A stretch of 8,573 bases of DNA, taken from positions 1-8,573 of the forward strand of contig JASJBQ010000208.1 in the NCBI GenBank assembly GCA_030066455.1, in the 5' to 3' direction. The notes beneath the pieces were generated by a model, which had not been told where the DNA came from, ran no database searches, and saw nothing but the letters and a program-made list of their open reading frames with translations. The position numbers and the translations under genes are program-made. Source of the stretch: Desulfobacterales bacterium. Its GTDB lineage: Bacteria > Desulfobacterota > Desulfobacteria > Desulfobacterales > UBA5852. This document shows positions 5,560 to 8,573 of the stretch, in pieces; positions within the stretch are counted from its first letter, which is position 1; each line of letters begins with the position of its first letter.

Positions 5560-7653
5560 ATGGAACACGCGCGCGAGAATAATTTCCCCGATCAGCTGGC
5601 ATTCCTGAACAACAATGCCGATATCATCATGGCCAGCCTGATGGTGGGCATTCTGGTGTTGATGGTCATCCCGCTGCCGCCCTTCGTGCTGGACCTGCTC
5701 TTGTCCTTCAATATCACCGGGGCGATCATCGTTCTGCTCGTGGGCATGTATATCGTCCACCCCCTCCAGCTTTCGTCCTTTCCGTCCATCCTGCTGCTGG
5801 CCACGCTCTTCCGACTGGCCCTCAATATCGCTTCGACCCGCATCATCCTGATGCATGGCGCCGAGGGAACGGGTGCGGCCGGCAAAGTGATTCAGGCCTT
5901 CGGCCATTTCGTGGTGGGCGGCAATTACCTGATCGGGATCATCGTGTTTCTGATCCTGGTGATCATCAATTTTATGGTGATCACCAAGGGCGCGGGTCGG
6001 ATCGCCGAAGTCGCCGCCCGTTTCACACTGGATGCCATGCCCGGAAAGCAGATGAGCATCGATGCAGACCTCAACGCCGGGCTGATCACCGAAGAAGAAG
6101 CGCGCGTGCGGCGTGAGACCATCGCCCGGGAAGCCGAATACTACGGCGCCATGGACGGCGCCAACAAGTTCGTACGCGGTGATGCCATTGCCGGCATCAT
6201 CATCACCCTGATCAACATATTCGGCGGTTTGACCATCGGCGTCCTGCAGAACGGGCTAAGTTTTGCCGAGGCCGCACAGAACTACACCCTCCTGACGGTG
6301 GGCGACGGGCTGGTTTCCCAAGTGCCGGCGCTAGTCATCTCCACGGCCGCCGGCATCATCGTGAGCCGGGCCGGATCCGAGTCGAGCCTGGGCAGGGATA
6401 TTACGTCCCAGGTCATGTTTCACCACCGCGCCATTGGGATAGCCTCCGCCGTACTGGTGGGGTTTTCGATCGTTCCCGGCATGCCGACCCTGCCGTTTCT
6501 CATTTTGGCTGTCATTACCGCCGGCATCGCCTATGCCATCTATAAATCGACGTTGACGCTGTCCGAGGAACCTTCAGAAACCGAAGGTGCCGTCGAGAGG
6601 GAGCCGACCACCGAACGCATGGACGCCCTGCCACCGCTCGACATCCTTTCGCTCGAGGTCGGCTACGGCCTCATTCCGTTGGTCGACCTCGAGCAGGACG
6701 GCCAGCTGCTGAACCGCATACGGACGATTCGCACCCAGATGGCAGAAGACGTCGGGATCATCGTCCCGCCGATCCACATCCAGGACAACATGCAGCTTCA
6801 GCCGGGCGAGTACCGTCTTCTTCTCAAGGGCAACGAAATCGCCCGCGGCGATCTGGTTTTGAACCATTTCCTGGCGATGGACCCCGGTGATGCCGTGGGC
6901 AAGCTCGACGGCGTCCGGACCAAAGAGCCGACCTACGGCCTTCCGGCGGTGTGGATCAAGGAGGAACTGCGTGAGAAGGCCATTGCCGACGGTTTTACCG
7001 TCGTCGACATCGCCACGGTCATGACGACCCACACCTCGGATATTATCAAGCGGTACGCGCATGAGCTTGTCGGCCGTCAGGACGTGCAGCAGATGCTCGA
7101 CCACCTCAAAGAAACCTATCCCAAAGTCGTTGAAGAACTGGTGCCCAATCTTCTGCCGCTGGGCGGGGTGGTGAAAGTGCTTCAGAATCTGCTCAAGGAA
7201 CAGGTTTCCATTCGCGATTTGTTGGCCATTATGGAAACCCTGGCCGATTGGGCCCCGATGACCAAGGATCTGGATATCCTGACCGAATACGTGCGTCAGG
7301 CCCTCTCTCGCAGCATCGTCAGGCCCTACATCGGCCCCAATGGCGCGCTCGCGGTGGTAACCCTCGACCAGAACATCGAAACGGCCATTGCCGAATCGAT
7401 CCAGCGCACCGACCACGGCAGTTTTCTGGCCATGGATCCGCGGATGGTGGAGCGGATCGTCCAGGCCCTTTCCGGTCACATCGAGGCCTTTGTCAATCTG
7501 AACAGCCAGCCGGCCGTATTGTGCTCCGCTCAGGTCCGGATTCATTTCAAACGCATGATCGATCGACTCGTACCCAACCTGGCCGTGCTTTCCTACGACG
7601 AAGTGCTCAACAGCGCCGAAGTGCAGACGATCGGTGTGGTGGAGATTAACTGA
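5560..7653 (+). CDS. flhA: Flagellar export gate protein FlhA
   Basis: FlhA is the large export-gate subunit. Its nonameric ring couples proton flow to export, and its cytoplasmic domain docks chaperone-substrate complexes. The 697-residue product has the usual length. The membrane half (about 20-330) has roughly eight hydrophobic segments and carries the FHIPEP marks: SILLLATLFRLALNIASTR (76-94), the cytoplasmic loop with ARFTLDAMPGKQMSIDADLN (153-172) and NKFVRGDAIAG (202-212). That last motif holds D208, whose equivalent is essential for export in Salmonella. A short acidic linker (about 335-352) leads to the cytoplasmic domain, with DILSLEVGYGLIPLVD (361-376), KEPTYGLPAVWI (455-466) and RPYIGPNGALAVVTLD (588-603). 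It appears to head its own transcription unit with flhF, downstream of the terminator and the sigma-54 match. Confidence 0.98.
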   Translation: MEHARENNFPDQLAFLNNNADIIMASLMVGILVLMVIPLPPFVLDLLLSFNITGAIIVLLVGMYIVHPLQLSSFPSILLLATLFRLALNIASTRIILMHGAEGTGAAGKVIQAFGHFVVGGNYLIGIIVFLILVIINFMVITKGAGRIAEVAARFTLDAMPGKQMSIDADLNAGLITEEEARVRRETIAREAEYYGAMDGANKFVRGDAIAGIIITLINIFGGLTIGVLQNGLSFAEAAQNYTLLTVGDGLVSQVPALVISTAAGIIVSRAGSESSLGRDITSQVMFHHRAIGIASAVLVGFSIVPGMPTLPFLILAVITAGIAYAIYKSTLTLSEEPSETEGAVEREPTTERMDALPPLDILSLEVGYGLIPLVDLEQDGQLLNRIRTIRTQMAEDVGIIVPPIHIQDNMQLQPGEYRLLLKGNEIARGDLVLNHFLAMDPGDAVGKLDGVRTKEPTYGLPAVWIKEELREKAIADGFTVVDIATVMTTHTSDIIKRYAHELVGRQDVQQMLDHLKETYPKVVEELVPNLLPLGGVVKVLQNLLKEQVSIRDLLAIMETLADWAPMTKDLDILTEYVRQALSRSIVRPYIGPNGALAVVTLDQNIETAIAESIQRTDHGSFLAMDPRMVERIVQALSGHIEAFVNLNSQPAVLCSAQVRIHFKRMIDRLVPNLAVLSYDEVLNSAEVQTIGVVEIN

Positions 7654-7655
7654 AG

Positions 7656-8573
7656 ATGCAGATCAAACGCTTCGAAGCCAAGAACATGACCGAGGCCCTG
7701 AGGCAGATCAAACGCGAACTGGGTGCCGAAGCCGTCATTCTGTCCGCTAAAGATATCCGCAGGGAAAACCGCCTGCTGGGGATTTCACGCCAGATCGGGG
7801 TCGAGGTGACGGCGGCGGTGGACGGTTTCCTGCCGGCCCCGGTGCCCTCATCGGGCCAGCTGATGCGCGCCGGGCGGCATCAGATTCCGGAGACACGGCC
7901 TGCCACGCCGGTTCCCGATGATTCGGGGCCTCCCCACGAAACGGTCCGGGACATCGTTCGGTTGGGTAAAGACCGGCCGCGCTCCGACCGGATCCATAAC
8001 GCTCCCGACAAGGAAGCTTGGCCGCATCCGCCCCGGAACGATGGCGCTGAAGCCCGTATCGCCGACGATCGGGGTATCAGCCGCGCGAAGGAAAAGGCGC
8101 AGGCGGATCTGAATTCGCAAATGCGCAAACGTCTGAAGGCCAACGGCCTGGAAATCCTACCCTGGCCCTTCAACGCGGAAATGTCGCACCGAATTGCCCT
8201 GGTGGGCAATGCCGGCGTTGGCAAGACCACCACGATCGCCAAACTGGCCGCCCGTCTGCAGCACGAAGAAGGTCGCCGGGTCGGGCTGATCTCGTTGGAT
8301 CGGGAAAAGATCGGTGGGGTCGAACAGCTCCTCATTTATGCCGATATCCTGCAGATCCCCATCGAAATCCCCCAGACGACCGCCGATCTGAAGAAGGCCC
8401 TCAAGAGAATGGCCGCATGCGATGTCATCCTGGTGGATACACCGGCCATCGGCGCCAGCCGATCCAGGCGACCGGGTGTGTTCACAACGCATCTGCCGCT
8501 GATCGACGGGTTGACGGCCTGGTTAGTGGTCGGCGCCGACAACCAGGTGGAAAACATGCAGCAGGCGGCTGCA
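7656..8573 (+). CDS. flhF: Flagellar placement GTPase FlhF, 3' end cut off
   Basis: FlhF is an SRP-family GTPase that fixes where and how many flagella form, usually at the pole and in balance with FlhG/FleN. The frame is open for 306 codons to the window edge, so the C-terminal part is missing. Residues 1-31 (MQIKRFEAKNMTEALRQIKR, then ELGAEAVILSA) are the typical FlhF B-domain start and decide the ATG at 7656. A Pro/Arg/Asp-rich variable linker covers about 57-150. The G domain has an intact P-loop GNAGVGKT (184-191) followed by TTIAKLAAR. The expected G2 region (DTYRI or DNYRI, then A/GAVEQL) reads LDREKIGGVEQL (214-225), and the G3 motif DTAGR reads DTPAI (261-265). These changes may alter GTP hydrolysis. 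The gene starts 2 bp after flhA; GGTGGAG (7638-7644) could serve as its ribosome binding site. Confidence 0.88.
   Translation, partial: MQIKRFEAKNMTEALRQIKRELGAEAVILSAKDIRRENRLLGISRQIGVEVTAAVDGFLPAPVPSSGQLMRAGRHQIPETRPATPVPDDSGPPHETVRDIVRLGKDRPRSDRIHNAPDKEAWPHPPRNDGAEARIADDRGISRAKEKAQADLNSQMRKRLKANGLEILPWPFNAEMSHRIALVGNAGVGKTTTIAKLAARLQHEEGRRVGLISLDREKIGGVEQLLIYADILQIPIEIPQTTADLKKALKRMAACDVILVDTPAIGASRSRRPGVFTTHLPLIDGLTAWLVVGADNQVENMQQAAA

Noticed and set aside
6574..7545. 323-codon minus-strand open frame opposite flhA
   Set aside because: It lies wholly within a strongly conserved flhA region. Long antisense frames are expected in GC-rich coding DNA, and the translation has no recognisable domain.

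Overview
The window is a dense run of flagellar genes, all on the + strand: fliL, fliM, fliN, fliO, fliP, fliQ, fliR, flhB, flhA and the first 306 codons of flhF, which runs off the right edge. Every gene is recognised from family motifs read directly in the translation. The order fliLMNOPQR-flhB-flhA-flhF, the GC-rich coding sequence, the N-terminal CheY-binding motif in FliM and the presence of FlhF suggest a motile, chemotactic Gram-negative bacterium. My best guess is the Desulfobacterota (former Deltaproteobacteria), made from overall sequence feel rather than from a search.

Layout. Bases 1-34 are leader or the tail of an unseen upstream gene. Bases 35-5238 hold eight genes packed as one transcription unit: gaps are at most 15 bp, and fliM/fliN, fliN/fliO and fliO/fliP overlap by ATGA. 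Bases 5239-5559 (321 bp) are the only real gap and look regulatory. It holds a cluster of GTGAC/GTCAC half-sites, a palindrome TGTCAA-N4-TTGACA that resembles a FleQ-type enhancer site, inverted repeats, a strong intrinsic-terminator-like hairpin followed by seven T, and then a good sigma-54 (-24/-12) promoter match 57-72 bp before the flhA start. Bases 5560-8573 hold flhA and the flhF fragment, 2 bp apart.

How the genes work together. FliP, FliQ and FliR form the core export gate in the MS ring. FliO helps assemble FliP. FlhB switches substrate class after self-cleavage at NPTH. FlhA is the large export-gate subunit whose cytoplasmic domain docks substrates and chaperones. FliM and FliN form most of the C-ring switch. 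FliL supports the stator around the motor, and FlhF sets the site and number of flagella. The gap suggests the unit is split: fliL-flhB transcription ends after flhB, and flhA-flhF restarts under sigma-54 with an enhancer-binding activator.

Most genes are ordinary. The parts worth a second look are the flhB-flhA regulatory gap and the G-domain of FlhF, whose G2 and G3 motifs differ from the family pattern. No mobile element, CRISPR array, tRNA or rRNA was seen.
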